Shown: positions 8,040-16,241, counted from the stretch's first letter. The stretch: 22,450 bases of DNA from an uncultured Propionibacteriaceae bacterium (GCA_937988865.1 CALKHV010000183.1:1-22450); one strand, 5' to 3'. Numbers and translations: made by a program. Notes: a model not told the origin generated them from the letters alone.

Positions 8040-9049
8040 GGTGCCTCCGTCGAGGTCATCAGTGCGTGGGTGGCCTCGAGTGCAGGAACGTCGAGGTCGG
8101 TGTCGTTCCACACGGCATACGAAGCAGCGCGTTTGGCCCACTTCACTGCGAGGCCGGGTCTGCCGCGGCTCCCCTCGTGCAGGCAGCGAATCGCCCCTCG
8201 GGTGGTGAGTCGGATCGTCGCGCTCTCGCTTGGCAGAACGAGGCGTTCGCTCAGGCTGCGGCCCAGCATCTCCCAGTCGCCGACCGTGGCCGGGCTGGGG
8301 GGCTGCCAGTTCCCGACGTCGATCCACCGCGCTCCGCGGAGCCGGACCTGGTCGCCGGCAGAGCCGTGAAGGACTCCTGACTCGTCGAAGCCGGTTCCGA
8401 CGAGGACGATGGTCGCGGGCAGGCCGGTGATGATGCCTTTGAGGACGTCGGCGAGGAGACGGGAGTCCTGACTTTGTCTTTCACCGATTCCGTGGCTGTC
8501 GTCGATGATGATGCCGCGCAGCCCGATGGCAGGTGCGAGCTTGCGGAGGGCGTGCAAGTAGTCGGCAGCGGTTGCACGCGGTGGTAGCGGCGGCAGCCCG
8601 ATGAACGTCCAGATTGCCTTGAGCAGGGAGAGACCGCGTGCCAGTTTGGGTACCTCGACGTAGATCCAGGGGATGCTGCGGTCGAACTTTGGGTCGTCGG
8701 GCGCACGTCCGAGCCTGCTCCAGATGTCACGGGTCTCGCCGAAAGCGCACGTGAGCGCTGCGTGCGTCTTCCCGCTCAGGGGGTGCCCGCTGAGGATGAC
8801 GCAGGTGGCGCTGCCGTAGGCAGAGTGGTCGTTCTCGAAGTGGGCGCGGGACACAGCTTCCCGCACGCTGCGGGTGTCCCTTGTCGAGATCGTCCCAATT
8901 TTCTCGTTGTAGACGTCGACGAGTTGCCTCAGCTCGTTGGTCACGACGGGGTGAGGCTGTGGTCTGGGGTTGTCAGAGAAGACCAGTGCAGGCCACTCGT
9001 CGATGTTCTGAGGCATGAGCCTCATTGCAGCCGCAGGGGTAGCTCTCAT
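8036..9049 (-). CDS. tniB: TnsC/TniB-like AAA+ ATPase
   Basis: The 337-residue AAA+ protein has Walker A GHPLSGKT (88-95) and Walker B LRGIIIDDSHG (177-187). A sensor-like region (IVLVGTGFDESG) follows, then a C-terminal helical part. The TniB/TnsC family assembles on target DNA, passes the signal from TniQ to the transposase and enforces target immunity. Its place between tnsB and tniQ fits that role. The ATG at 9049 overlaps the transposase stop (ATGA). A further ATG ten codons in is possible, but coupling favours the first. Compared with the MuB/ExeA-type helper in the other transposon of this window, it is longer and shares only the ATP-binding motifs. Confidence 0.9.
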   Translation of the reverse strand: MRATPAAAMRLMPQNIDEWPALVFSDNPRPQPHPVVTNELRQLVDVYNEKIGTISTRDTRSVREAVSRAHFENDHSAYGSATCVILSGHPLSGKTHAALTCAFGETRDIWSRLGRAPDDPKFDRSIPWIYVEVPKLARGLSLLKAIWTFIGLPPLPPRATAADYLHALRKLAPAIGLRGIIIDDSHGIGERQSQDSRLLADVLKGIITGLPATIVLVGTGFDESGVLHGSAGDQVRLRGARWIDVGNWQPPSPATVGDWEMLGRSLSERLVLPSESATIRLTTRGAIRCLHEGSRGRPGLAVKWAKRAASYAVWNDTDLDVPALEATHALMTSTEAP

Positions 9050-11235
9050 GCCAGACCCCAGCCCTCGTCATCGGCGGCCGTCTCGTCGAGGTCAGTGTCG
9101 AAGCTGATCTCCTCGTCGTAGTCGAACTCCTCGTCGTCATTGCGGGTGTCGGGGTACGTCTGTAGCTCCGGTTCCGTCTCGGGGACGGGCTCGGGTTCGG
9201 GGAAGGCCAGGGCGCGCACTTCCTCACTTGCCTGCTCGAGGTCGTGGGCGTAGGTCCGTTGTCGAGCGCCCTCGATGGCCGCATACCTGGCGTCTTGGCG
9301 GTCCGTGAAGACACCCTCGATCCATCGCGTCAGCAGGGCTGCCTCGCGCCGGTGCATTTCGGTATCAGTGAGGACTCTGCGGGTGTCCTGGTCCACGCCG
9401 TCAAGGGCGTGCGTTCTCACCAGCGAACTCATCGGGGCGATGCTTCCGTTGCGGTCAATGGCGCGCGGGATCATCATCCATCGGCGCTCAACGGGGTGGA
9501 GAAGGAAGATCCGCGTGGTGTCGAGGCGGTCGTAGAAGACCGTGAGAGGCCGGGCCCTGACGCCGATGCCGCGCATCACGACCGACCGCATCTGCTGGAG
9601 CTCACTGGAGTTGTAGGTGATGGTGTGCAGCTGAATCCCCTCAGGACTCAAGAGGCGTTCAGTGCGCTGGAGGCCTTTGAGAAAGCGCCATGGGTCTGTC
9701 GGTCGGTCGAGCTCACCGAAGGACGTCACGTAGTCGGCCCACACCATTGCTGGGCTCAAGGGTGTTGTTGACCCGTGGGCTTCGGTCAGGTTGCGGTGGC
9801 TCTCGTGCGCGTAGATGTCGATCGCGTACTCCCAGAGCATGTCCTGAAGATCCTGTGGCTTGATGGGCACAGCAAGCTCAAGTTCGGTGGGTCGGTTGAG
9901 CACGTTCTGGCCCTTGTGGATCGGCATGGTGCTCTCGACGTCGGCGATGACTCGGTGGATGGACTCAACGACTCCTTTGGTGTGACCACGTCGAGGCGGG
10001 CAGAAGACGACGTCGATCCCGCACTCGGCCGCAAAACCCAGGACGTGGTCGCTGGCGTTCTCCGACCCGTGGTCGAACACGATGGTGCTCGGGTGGATCG
10101 CGGGTTTGCGCCCGATGACCTTGGCCATGCTGGTCTTCTCACCCTCGGGGTCGTCGTTGACGACGACGAGCTTGGGGATGCCGTGCCACAGCTCGAGCTC
10201 GAAGGGGTAGCCAGCCCTGGTGACCGTAGGCCGGCCCATCTGAGCGATCAGGGCGCACACGTCGCGGGATGTGGCTGCGCCAACACAGACACGCAGAGCG
10301 ACGAACCAGCGGGTGTAAACGTCGATGGCGCTGAGAACCACTGCCGGTACCAGGACACCGAGCGGGCCGAGGATGGCAACGGTCGTGGGTGTGGCATCGA
10401 CTTGCACGAGCTCTCCGGGCCGGCTCACGCGCTGGGCCCCGTAGACGGCGACGGGCCTGCTTGCCTCGCTACGACGAGTCTTGGCCGGGTGGTGAAGCCC
10501 GCGCCCGCGAGACACCTCCCCGACCAGCACCCTCAACCGGTGGCGCGTGACGTCATCCGCCACCTCTGCTTGGTCGAGCCGGCTCCGGATCCGCACGAGC
10601 AGCTTGCGCTGACTCTTGCGCGGACGTTGGCTCTCTGCGTCGACCTCCTCACGGACGATCTCGATGACCGCCGCATCGAACTCGTCCAGCCGTTGGCCAA
10701 CGGTTCGACGGTTGCCGTGGATGAGGAATTCCGGCCCTTCGCCGATGCGACCCACCTGCCGGTACAGGGCGGCTCGTGAGGCTCCGACCTCGCCAAGCGC
10801 CTTGAGTTCGCGACTCTTGGCGGCCAGCCGTTGAGGGAGCTTGGTGGTGTCTGGGTCGTAGTCGGGGTGGAGGACCCCGGCACGACGGTCGGCATCGGGG
10901 TTGCCTCGCGGTGAACCCGTGGCGACTTGCACCAGGTCGCGGTACCGCTTGAGGGTCTGGGCGCGTTCTTCCTCGGATAGCTCGGCAAGCAGCGGCGCAG
11001 GGTGCTCATCGAGAATGTCCGGTGTCGGTGCCGGTCGGTCCTTCAGGCTGGCTTTGGCAAGCGCGATCCATGAGATCCGGGAGCGGTGATCGCCATGGTC
11101 GATGCAGACGACAACGCGGCCGTTGTCGTCGCGTGTGATCCCGGTGACGATGCCCGAGTCTGGCTTCGCATCGACCGGGTGTCCCGTGCCGATCGGGTGG
11201 CGGCGGTGAACTGCCTTCACATGGCGTGTAGCCAC
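9046..11235 (-). CDS. tniA: TnsB/TniA-like DDE transposase
   Basis: The 729-residue protein has N-terminal DNA-binding helices (about 130-250) and an integrase core with D280 (VQVDATPTT), D388 (IVFDHGSENAS) and E424 (TKGVVESIHR). The 35-residue spacing before the last residue is canonical. A Mu-type C-terminal barrel follows (about 560-620). The last 50 residues are strikingly acidic and proline/glutamate-rich (PEPEPVPETEPEL, then NDDEEFDYDEE). In Tn7 the TnsB C-terminus contacts TnsC, and this tail is placed for the same job. The enzyme cuts and joins the 3' ends of the element. The GTG at 11235 has GGGAGG (11243-11248) 7 nt upstream and lies 19 nt inside the tnsA gene in another frame. Confidence 0.93.
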   Translation of the reverse strand: MATRHVKAVHRRHPIGTGHPVDAKPDSGIVTGITRDDNGRVVVCIDHGDHRSRISWIALAKASLKDRPAPTPDILDEHPAPLLAELSEEERAQTLKRYRDLVQVATGSPRGNPDADRRAGVLHPDYDPDTTKLPQRLAAKSRELKALGEVGASRAALYRQVGRIGEGPEFLIHGNRRTVGQRLDEFDAAVIEIVREEVDAESQRPRKSQRKLLVRIRSRLDQAEVADDVTRHRLRVLVGEVSRGRGLHHPAKTRRSEASRPVAVYGAQRVSRPGELVQVDATPTTVAILGPLGVLVPAVVLSAIDVYTRWFVALRVCVGAATSRDVCALIAQMGRPTVTRAGYPFELELWHGIPKLVVVNDDPEGEKTSMAKVIGRKPAIHPSTIVFDHGSENASDHVLGFAAECGIDVVFCPPRRGHTKGVVESIHRVIADVESTMPIHKGQNVLNRPTELELAVPIKPQDLQDMLWEYAIDIYAHESHRNLTEAHGSTTPLSPAMVWADYVTSFGELDRPTDPWRFLKGLQRTERLLSPEGIQLHTITYNSSELQQMRSVVMRGIGVRARPLTVFYDRLDTTRIFLLHPVERRWMMIPRAIDRNGSIAPMSSLVRTHALDGVDQDTRRVLTDTEMHRREAALLTRWIEGVFTDRQDARYAAIEGARQRTYAHDLEQASEEVRALAFPEPEPVPETEPELQTYPDTRNDDEEFDYDEEISFDTDLDETAADDEGWGLA

Positions 11236-12113
11236 GGGGCACCTCCCGAAGCCGGTTGGAACGTGACGGCGCTGTCCAGGTCAATGACTGAGTCGAGGCC
11301 GACGTGCACGTGACCGTGGGCGACAAGATCCCACAGCCGGACGAATCCTTGAGGCGGGCCGCCGAGGAGCTCGCTCGCACGTTGAATGTCGAGCTCTTCG
11401 GTGTTCTGGCGCAGCTGGCGAGAGGCAGCGAGGCGGTCCTGGCTGGTGTCGTGTCGACCGGCGTGCAGGAAGTTGAGGTTGCGCACCCTCTGGGCGGGCA
11501 TTTCGGTCCGCACCTCGTAGCACCAGCCAGATGCCTTCGCTGTCGCTGCCGTCAGGCCCAGGATCGCTTTGAGCCGTGGGTCGTCGAGCTTGGTCTTCGT
11601 GGTCACGTCGACGAGAAGCATGCCTCCGTCCGCGCCGCGCAGGAGGAAGTCGGGTACGTGGCTGCGGATCCCGCTCGGCATCACCCACTCCAGGCGCAGC
11701 GGTTGCGTGGCCACCTGTGTCGGTTGTCGCGTCAACAGCAGGTCCCGCAGGTGGGTGAGTTCGTTGAAGCTCTCACACCACACAGCGCGGGCGTCGTGAG
11801 CCTGGCTCGGGACCACGACTTTGGAGATGTAGTTCGTCATCCCCTGGTGGGAGGCGGGCCGCCGTACGGGCAGCAGCTGATCAGGTACGAGCGAGCTCAG
11901 GGAGTCGACGCCCGCTGTCGCGACAACGGGTTCCTCGTCGGCAGTGAGCGTCACCAACGTGGCCGTCGCCGCCGCTGCCACCGACGCCCGGATCGTGCGC
12001 TCTTCGGCAACGTCCATCACCTCGGCCCAGTTCGCGGCGCGGCCCTCCAAGGGCGGGATGAAGCTTGTCCGTCGACCGAGCCTGTGGGGCACGCTTGGAT
12101 GACGTGTGCGCAT
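11217..12113 (-). CDS. tnsA: TnsA-like transposon endonuclease
   Basis: The 298-residue protein carries a PD-(D/E)xK nuclease core in its middle. It comprises CESFNELTHLRDLL (113-126, acidic candidates E114/E118), TQPLRLEW (136-143), SHVPDFLL with D155, and MLLVDVTTK with D169 and K173. This order matches the TnsA family, which cuts the 5' ends of Tn7 so that it moves by cut-and-paste rather than by cointegrate. Residues 1-90 show no recognised domain. The ATG at 12113 is preceded by GAAAGGAA (12121-12128), better than an in-frame start at 12224 that lacks a site. It heads the overlapping tnsA-tnsB-tnsC-tniQ-tniQ operon. No catalytic residue appears to be missing. Confidence 0.85.
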   Translation of the reverse strand: MRTRHPSVPHRLGRRTSFIPPLEGRAANWAEVMDVAEERTIRASVAAAATATLVTLTADEEPVVATAGVDSLSSLVPDQLLPVRRPASHQGMTNYISKVVVPSQAHDARAVWCESFNELTHLRDLLLTRQPTQVATQPLRLEWVMPSGIRSHVPDFLLRGADGGMLLVDVTTKTKLDDPRLKAILGLTAATAKASGWCYEVRTEMPAQRVRNLNFLHAGRHDTSQDRLAASRQLRQNTEELDIQRASELLGGPPQGFVRLWDLVAHGHVHVGLDSVIDLDSAVTFQPASGGAPWLHAM

Positions 12114-12214
12114 GAGTGAGTTCCTTTCGACGGGGAGCTCACCGTTGACGTAGGCACGCCGGGTCGCCACAATGGCAGCAGTCAGCCCCTCGGGGTTGGG
12201 TGTGAGAACTTGAG

Positions 12215-12262
12215 CGCGGCACAAGCCGCGATTCGCGTCGAAGCCGGGTAGCCGCCCGGCTT
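12215..12262 (-). promoter_or_regulatory. Two tandem hairpins in the tnsA leader
   Basis: CGCGGC (12215-12220) pairs with GCCGCG (12225-12230) over a 4-nt loop. AAGCCGGG (12241-12248) pairs with CCCGGCTT (12255-12262) over 6 nt. Both lie in the 198-bp gap between the RHH gene and tnsA. They could terminate or attenuate transcription from the RHH promoter, or serve as protein sites. Neither has a T-tract on the minus strand. The pairing is seen; the role is inferred. Confidence 0.5.
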
Positions 12263-12311
12263 TCGTCGTGTCTGGGGGGTCACGGGCTCCCAGATGCGGC
12301 CCGAACGGACG

Positions 12312-12533
12312 TCACATGGCCCGCTCCTGCGGCAGGGCTTGGCTGAGGGCGGACTCGCCGACGGCACTGACGGTGCGCCCGGTGTGGGCCGCGACGGCAA
12401 AGAGCCGGCGGGCCACGTCTGGGGCAAGCCGCAGCTCGACGCGCACCGGGCAGTCGGTCGGGATCGCGTGCAGACGCGGACGACCGCGTCGGGCTTCGCC
12501 TGGCTGCTTCTCGACCACTTCGTCCTCCGGCAC
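12312..12533 (-). CDS. Small ribbon-helix-helix DNA-binding protein
   Basis: The 73-residue protein has an N-terminal basic, charged stretch (about 1-25). It is followed by a pattern typical of Arc/CopG-type ribbon-helix-helix proteins: a short strand (VRVELRL, 31-37), helix A (APDVARRLFAVAAHTG) and helix B (TVSAVGESALSQAL). Such dimers bind short operator repeats and often repress their own operon. It is the first minus-strand gene ahead of tnsA, 198 bp away, at the place where Tn7-like elements have their end and promoter. It is therefore a candidate regulator of transposition. The GTG at 12533 has only a weak GAGAG upstream. The RHH assignment rests on pattern alone. Confidence 0.68.
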   Translation of the reverse strand: MPEDEVVEKQPGEARRGRPRLHAIPTDCPVRVELRLAPDVARRLFAVAAHTGRTVSAVGESALSQALPQERAM

Positions 12534-12653
12534 TCAACTCTCGTGTGAGGGGGCCAGAGGGTTTGTAGCCCGGTCTCGTCCGGTCGGTTGGTCAGGTCGC
12601 CCGGGTCATGTTTGATCCATCTGGGATCTGGTGTGACTCACCGATTTGTGAAC

Positions 12654-12665
12654 ATACCGGTATTC
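12654..12665. repeat. 12-bp repeat, copy past the hsdM stop
   Basis: ATACCGGTATTC on the plus strand, containing the 10-bp palindrome ATACCGGTAT. An identical copy in the same orientation lies at 20252-20263, so the pair brackets the whole restriction operon 7598 bp apart. It begins 20 bp beyond the hsdM stop codon. Confidence 0.7.
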
Positions 12666-12684
12666 GTCACCATTGAAAAGGGGC

Positions 12685-14169
12685 CTACCGTGACTGCCCG
12701 AGCTGCTCCTCCAATGCCGTTGCCACTGCCTCGAACTCCTGCAGCGCGGCAGCGAGGTCCTCGACGATCTCGCGGGCCAGAACCTCGGGCGAGGGCAGGT
12801 TGTCGAGGTCCTCGAGGGACTCGTCGCGCAACCAGGTGATGTCGAGGTTGGCCTTGTCCCGGACCATGATCTCGTCATAGCTGAACGACTTCCATCGCTC
12901 GCCCTCCTCGCGCTGGCCGCGCCCACCCGGCTGGTATGCCGTGACGAAGTCGTCCAGGTCGGCTCGCCGGAGCGGGTTCTGCTTGAGGGTGAAGTGCTTG
13001 TTCGTCCGCAGGTCGTAGACCCACAGTCGCTCCGTCCACGGCTGCCCGGGCCGTGCCACCTTCTTGTCGAAGAAGAGGACGTTGGCCTTGACGCCTTGCG
13101 CATAGAAGATGCCGGTCGGCAGCCGAAGCATCGTGTGCAGGTCGAAGTCCGTGAGCAGCTTGCGTCGGATGGTCTCGCCCGCGCCGCCCTCGAAGAGGAC
13201 GTTGTCCGGCAGCACGACCGCAGCCCGACCGTTGGTATCGAGGATCGTCATGATGTGCTGCACGAAGTTCAGCTGCTTGTTGCTCGTCGTGGCAACGAAG
13301 TCCTGGCGCTCGATTTCCCGTTCCTCTCGCGCCTCGCGACCGTCGGCGCCGACCATCGTCAAGGAGGACTTCTTCCCGAACGGCGGGTTCGAGAGCACCA
13401 CCGACCACCGTCGACCCGGGTCGGCGATCAGGGAGTCGCGCACCTCGATGAGCGAGTCGCCGTCGGCGGTGCCCATCCCGTGCAGAAGCAGGTTCATCGC
13501 GGCCAGTCGCGCGGTGCCGTCGACAAGCTCGTAGCCGCGCACGAGGTCGTCCTGCAGCTTGGTCCGCTGCGTGGGCGTCATCGACTCCGCACCCCGCTCG
13601 GCGTACTCGTGGGCGACGAGGAGGAACCCACCGGTCCCACACGCCGGGTCGACGACCGAGTCGTCGACGGTGGGCTGAACGACATCGACGATCGCCTGGA
13701 TCAACGCTCGCGGAGTGAAGTACTGCCCCGCACCAGACCCCTTGTCCGAGGCGCCCTTGCTCAGCAGGTCCTCGTAGGCGTCACCCTTGATGTCGGTTCC
13801 CGTGCCACTCCAGTTCTCCTTGTCGATGAGGTCTACGACGAGGCGCTTCAGCTTGGCCGGGTCCTGGACCCTGTTCTGCGCCTTGCGGAAGATCGTCCCG
13901 ATCACCCCCGGCTGCCTGCCCAGCCCGTTGAGTATGCGGGTGTACTCGAACTCCAGCTGGTCACCCTGAGCGTCGAGCAGCTTCTGCCACGAGTACTCCT
14001 CGGGCACGATCTGCTGAGCATGAAGCCGCCTCGTGGCCCGTTCGTGCGCCATCTTCAAGAACAGCAAGTAGGTGAGCTGCTCGGTGTACTCGATGACCCC
14101 GACGCCGTCGTCGCGCAGCACATCACAGTACGACCACAGCTTGTCGACCAGCCGGCGCGAGTCCGTCAT
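12685..14169 (-). CDS. hsdM: Type I restriction-modification DNA methyltransferase, HsdM
   Basis: The 494-residue adenine-N6 methyltransferase has an HsdM N-terminal helical domain (about 1-135), SAM-binding motif I DPACGTGGF (174-182) and catalytic motif IV NPPF (261-264). A C-terminal coiled region contacts HsdS. With HsdS it methylates the recognition site and so protects the host. The ATG at 14169 follows AAGGAGG with 5-nt spacing, one of the best ribosome binding sites in the window. An upstream ATG at 14187 lies before that site and is rejected. Unlike most type I operons it is the last gene, 84 nt after mrr and not overlapping it, so it may have its own promoter. All motifs look intact. 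Confidence 0.95.
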   Translation of the reverse strand: MTDSRRLVDKLWSYCDVLRDDGVGVIEYTEQLTYLLFLKMAHERATRRLHAQQIVPEEYSWQKLLDAQGDQLEFEYTRILNGLGRQPGVIGTIFRKAQNRVQDPAKLKRLVVDLIDKENWSGTGTDIKGDAYEDLLSKGASDKGSGAGQYFTPRALIQAIVDVVQPTVDDSVVDPACGTGGFLLVAHEYAERGAESMTPTQRTKLQDDLVRGYELVDGTARLAAMNLLLHGMGTADGDSLIEVRDSLIADPGRRWSVVLSNPPFGKKSSLTMVGADGREAREEREIERQDFVATTSNKQLNFVQHIMTILDTNGRAAVVLPDNVLFEGGAGETIRRKLLTDFDLHTMLRLPTGIFYAQGVKANVLFFDKKVARPGQPWTERLWVYDLRTNKHFTLKQNPLRRADLDDFVTAYQPGGRGQREEGERWKSFSYDEIMVRDKANLDITWLRDESLEDLDNLPSPEVLAREIVEDLAAALQEFEAVATALEEQLGQSR

Positions 14170-14253
14170 CGGGGCCTCCTTGGACATAAGGCGTCGTCGA
14201 GCCCGGCTGAGGGAAGGCCACAGTTTGTCCGGTCGAAGATGACCGCGGCAGTG

Positions 14254-15183
14254 TCACAGTCCATCGAAGAAGTCCTCGTCGATTCGGTAGAGGGTGACGG
14301 TCTGCTCGCCCTGCACACCCACGCCGTAGTCGACGAGCAGTCGGGCGAGGCGGGCTCCGTCGATGAGCTCGATCCTCGCGTTGATGCGCTCGGCCTCCTG
14401 GCGGGCGCCGGTGGTGAACCGCGACGTCGTGATGAATACTCCGCGGTCGCCCTGCTTACCCAGCAGAGCCCCGGCGAACTCGTGGATCCTGGGCCGGTCG
14501 ATCGGCTTGTCCTCGGCATACCGCTTGGCTTGGATGTAGATGCGGTCAAGGCCGAGCGGATCCTGGCTGATGATGCCGTCGACGCCGGCATCCCCGGACG
14601 CGCTGGTCTGCTCGATGGACCCGAGCTCGCCGTAGCCCATCGCCGTGAGCAGTCGCAGCACCAGCTCCTCGAACCCGGTCGGGGTCAGCGCCAGCGCACT
14701 GCGCAGGACATCCCCTTCAACAGCGGCCCGGTTCGTGGCGACCGCCTGCTCGACGAGCTCCTGCGGCGTTGCCGGCGTCTCGGCCAGCTCAGGCGCCAGA
14801 CCGGGAGCCCGTCCGGGCTTCTTCGTGGAGGTGTCCCTGGTCCGATCCCGGAACTCGAGATAGGCGGGGTATGCCTCCAGTGCCTTCATGTCGATCCGCT
14901 CGGCGAACCGGTCCAGGGCCTCCCGGCCGACCGTGTTGATCCGCACCCGCCCGCGCGACGGGGCATCGACCAGCCCGGCCTGCCTCAGATAGGTCAGCGC
15001 CCAGCCGACTCGGTTGTCCATCGTGCGCGCCCGCCCGCTGGGCAACATATGAGCCCGTTCCTCGTCGGTGAGCCGGAACTCATCGGCCATCGAGTCCTTG
15101 ACGTCCCGGCTCCTGCGAATCTCGCCGTCAGCGAGAGAGGCCAGCACCGGCCGCATCAGGCTCTGAAAGTCGGGGATGGTCAA
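14254..15183 (-). CDS. mrr: Mrr-like restriction endonuclease
   Basis: The 309-residue protein has an N-terminal Mrr winged-helix domain (about 1-95, starting MTIPDFQSLMRPVLASLADG), a linker, and a C-terminal PD-(D/E)xK nuclease. The nuclease shows FEELVLRLL (171-179), GDAGVDG with D202, and QAKRY with Q218 and K220. These are the Mrr-family catalytic signatures. Mrr enzymes are type IV systems that cut foreign methylated DNA. The TTG at 15183 overlaps the previous stop (TTGA) and yields the usual Mrr start. It lies inside a type I operon whose own methylase makes N6-methyladenine, so its specificity must tolerate self methylation. That last point is inference. Confidence 0.92.
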   Translation of the reverse strand: MTIPDFQSLMRPVLASLADGEIRRSRDVKDSMADEFRLTDEERAHMLPSGRARTMDNRVGWALTYLRQAGLVDAPSRGRVRINTVGREALDRFAERIDMKALEAYPAYLEFRDRTRDTSTKKPGRAPGLAPELAETPATPQELVEQAVATNRAAVEGDVLRSALALTPTGFEELVLRLLTAMGYGELGSIEQTSASGDAGVDGIISQDPLGLDRIYIQAKRYAEDKPIDRPRIHEFAGALLGKQGDRGVFITTSRFTTGARQEAERINARIELIDGARLARLLVDYGVGVQGEQTVTLYRIDEDFFDGL

Positions 15184-16241
15184 GACGCGTCTCCTTGCGT
15201 GATCGAAGGCGTGCCGCTCGGCTCTCCACCGGCTCCCTCAGTCTCCGACAGGCCGCGCACCTGCCGCCACATCTCCGCGATCGACTCGTCGACCGAGTAG
15301 TACTGCTGCGCAGTGGCCCCGTGGCCATACTTCACGGAGAACGGCGCGTTCGAGCGGCTGAACTTGTGCTTGAGCGTGATGCCGAAACCCCCGAAGTCAC
15401 CGCTCTGGCCCCCCTGCGGTCGGCCAGTGACGGCCCTGATCTCGTCGCCTCCGACGAAGTCGCCGGGTCGCTGCGAGCACAGGTCCATCGTCGCCAGGAT
15501 GGTCTCTGATGCGCCCGCGCAGTTGAGCAGGGCGAGGTCGTCCTGCGTCCACTCCACGATGGGGCTCGCGGCCGCTGCTGACGCCGTGGCGGTCCTGGTC
15601 GGCGAGACGACGAAGTCCTCGGCCTCCGGGATGGGCCACACTCGCGAGACGGTGATGACGTGGCCTTCGTCCATCGCGTAGGCCTGCACCCTGGTCAAGG
15701 AGATGTCGATCCCGCGCTCGGACAACCAGACCGCAGCGGAGGTGACCTTCAGGCTGAAGTCCCCCGCGACGATGACGATGCGAGGGTTGCGGAGCGTCTC
15801 AGCAGTGAGGCCGGGTGCGTGGCCGAGGAGTTGAGCCGAGGCTTCCTCGGAGGTTGCCATGGCACCGGGTCGGTCGCGGTGGAAGCGGAGGTATGCGTCG
15901 GCAAGCTGGTCGACTGCGAACCGGGAGGCTCGGGAGGCGTAGTTGATCGCCTGCATGGTCACGAAGTCGGGGGTGAGGTCGCGCTTAAGCTCGGCCACGA
16001 CCAGCCGACCGTCCGCGCCGAGACCGAGGATGTCGAGTCTGTCCGGGTCGCGGCCGTCCTTGGAGAACCACTGGTCGAACTCACTCGTGACGACAAGGAC
16101 GTCGTCGCCGAGTATCTCCGGGTTGGCGAGCACCCACTCTTGCAGGTGCTCGCGCTCTCGCAGCCCAGCGGCCTCCAGAGTCGAGACTTTCATCGGCTGG
16201 GCGCTCGTGCCTTGTACTCGGTAGACCAACTCACCGGTCAT
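15180..16241 (-). CDS. NucS/DUF91-like PD-(D/E)xK nuclease
   Basis: The 353-residue protein has a segment like the C-terminal nuclease domain of NucS/EndoMS and DUF91 proteins: E31 in LREREHLQEW, then NPEILG, then DRLDILG with D70, and VVAELKRD with E84 and K86. That is a complete E...D...ExK active site. Residues about 230-335 form a second, unrecognised part. True NucS has its nuclease at the C-terminus after a DNA-binding domain; here the nuclease is at the N-terminus, so this is not the mismatch-repair enzyme. The ATG at 16241 overlaps the hsdS stop (ATGA). Lying between hsdS and mrr, it is an accessory of the restriction operon. Its DNA target is unknown. Confidence 0.78.
   Translation of the reverse strand: MTGELVYRVQGTSAQPMKVSTLEAAGLREREHLQEWVLANPEILGDDVLVVTSEFDQWFSKDGRDPDRLDILGLGADGRLVVAELKRDLTPDFVTMQAINYASRASRFAVDQLADAYLRFHRDRPGAMATSEEASAQLLGHAPGLTAETLRNPRIVIVAGDFSLKVTSAAVWLSERGIDISLTRVQAYAMDEGHVITVSRVWPIPEAEDFVVSPTRTATASAAAASPIVEWTQDDLALLNCAGASETILATMDLCSQRPGDFVGGDEIRAVTGRPQGGQSGDFGGFGITLKHKFSRSNAPFSVKYGHGATAQQYYSVDESIAEMWRQVRGLSETEGAGGEPSGTPSITQGDAS

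Larger units (their letters stand above)
5173..12533 (-). mobile_element. Core of a Tn7-like transposon (RHH, TnsA, TnsB, TnsC, TniQ, TniQ)
   Basis: Six minus-strand genes make a complete heteromeric transposition set: an excision endonuclease (TnsA-like), a DDE transposase, an AAA regulator and two TniQ targeting proteins, headed by a small RHH protein. The five core genes overlap by 4-19 nt. Coordinates cover the genes only. I could not identify terminal repeats or a target duplication on either side. By Tn7 convention one end should lie just right of 12533, between the RHH gene and hsdM, with the other beyond the cargo to the left. No Cas gene, CRISPR array or resolvase is seen. Confidence 0.85.

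Noticed and set aside
12534..12684. Possible tnsA-side end of the Tn7-like element
   Set aside because: This is the expected place, but there is no clear repeated motif or target duplication. Only a small GATCC/GGATC hairpin and the 12-bp palindrome are visible, so no end is annotated.
5173..12684. CRISPR-guided transposition
   Set aside because: The paired TniQ genes prompted a check, but no spaced direct repeats, Cas5, Cas6, Cas7, Cas8 or Cas12-like protein is present in the window.
12994..15300. Very long plus-strand open frame (768 codons) opposite hsdM and mrr
   Set aside because: It runs antisense to two genes with intact catalytic motifs and its translation has no recognisable domain. 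Long antisense frames are expected at this GC content.
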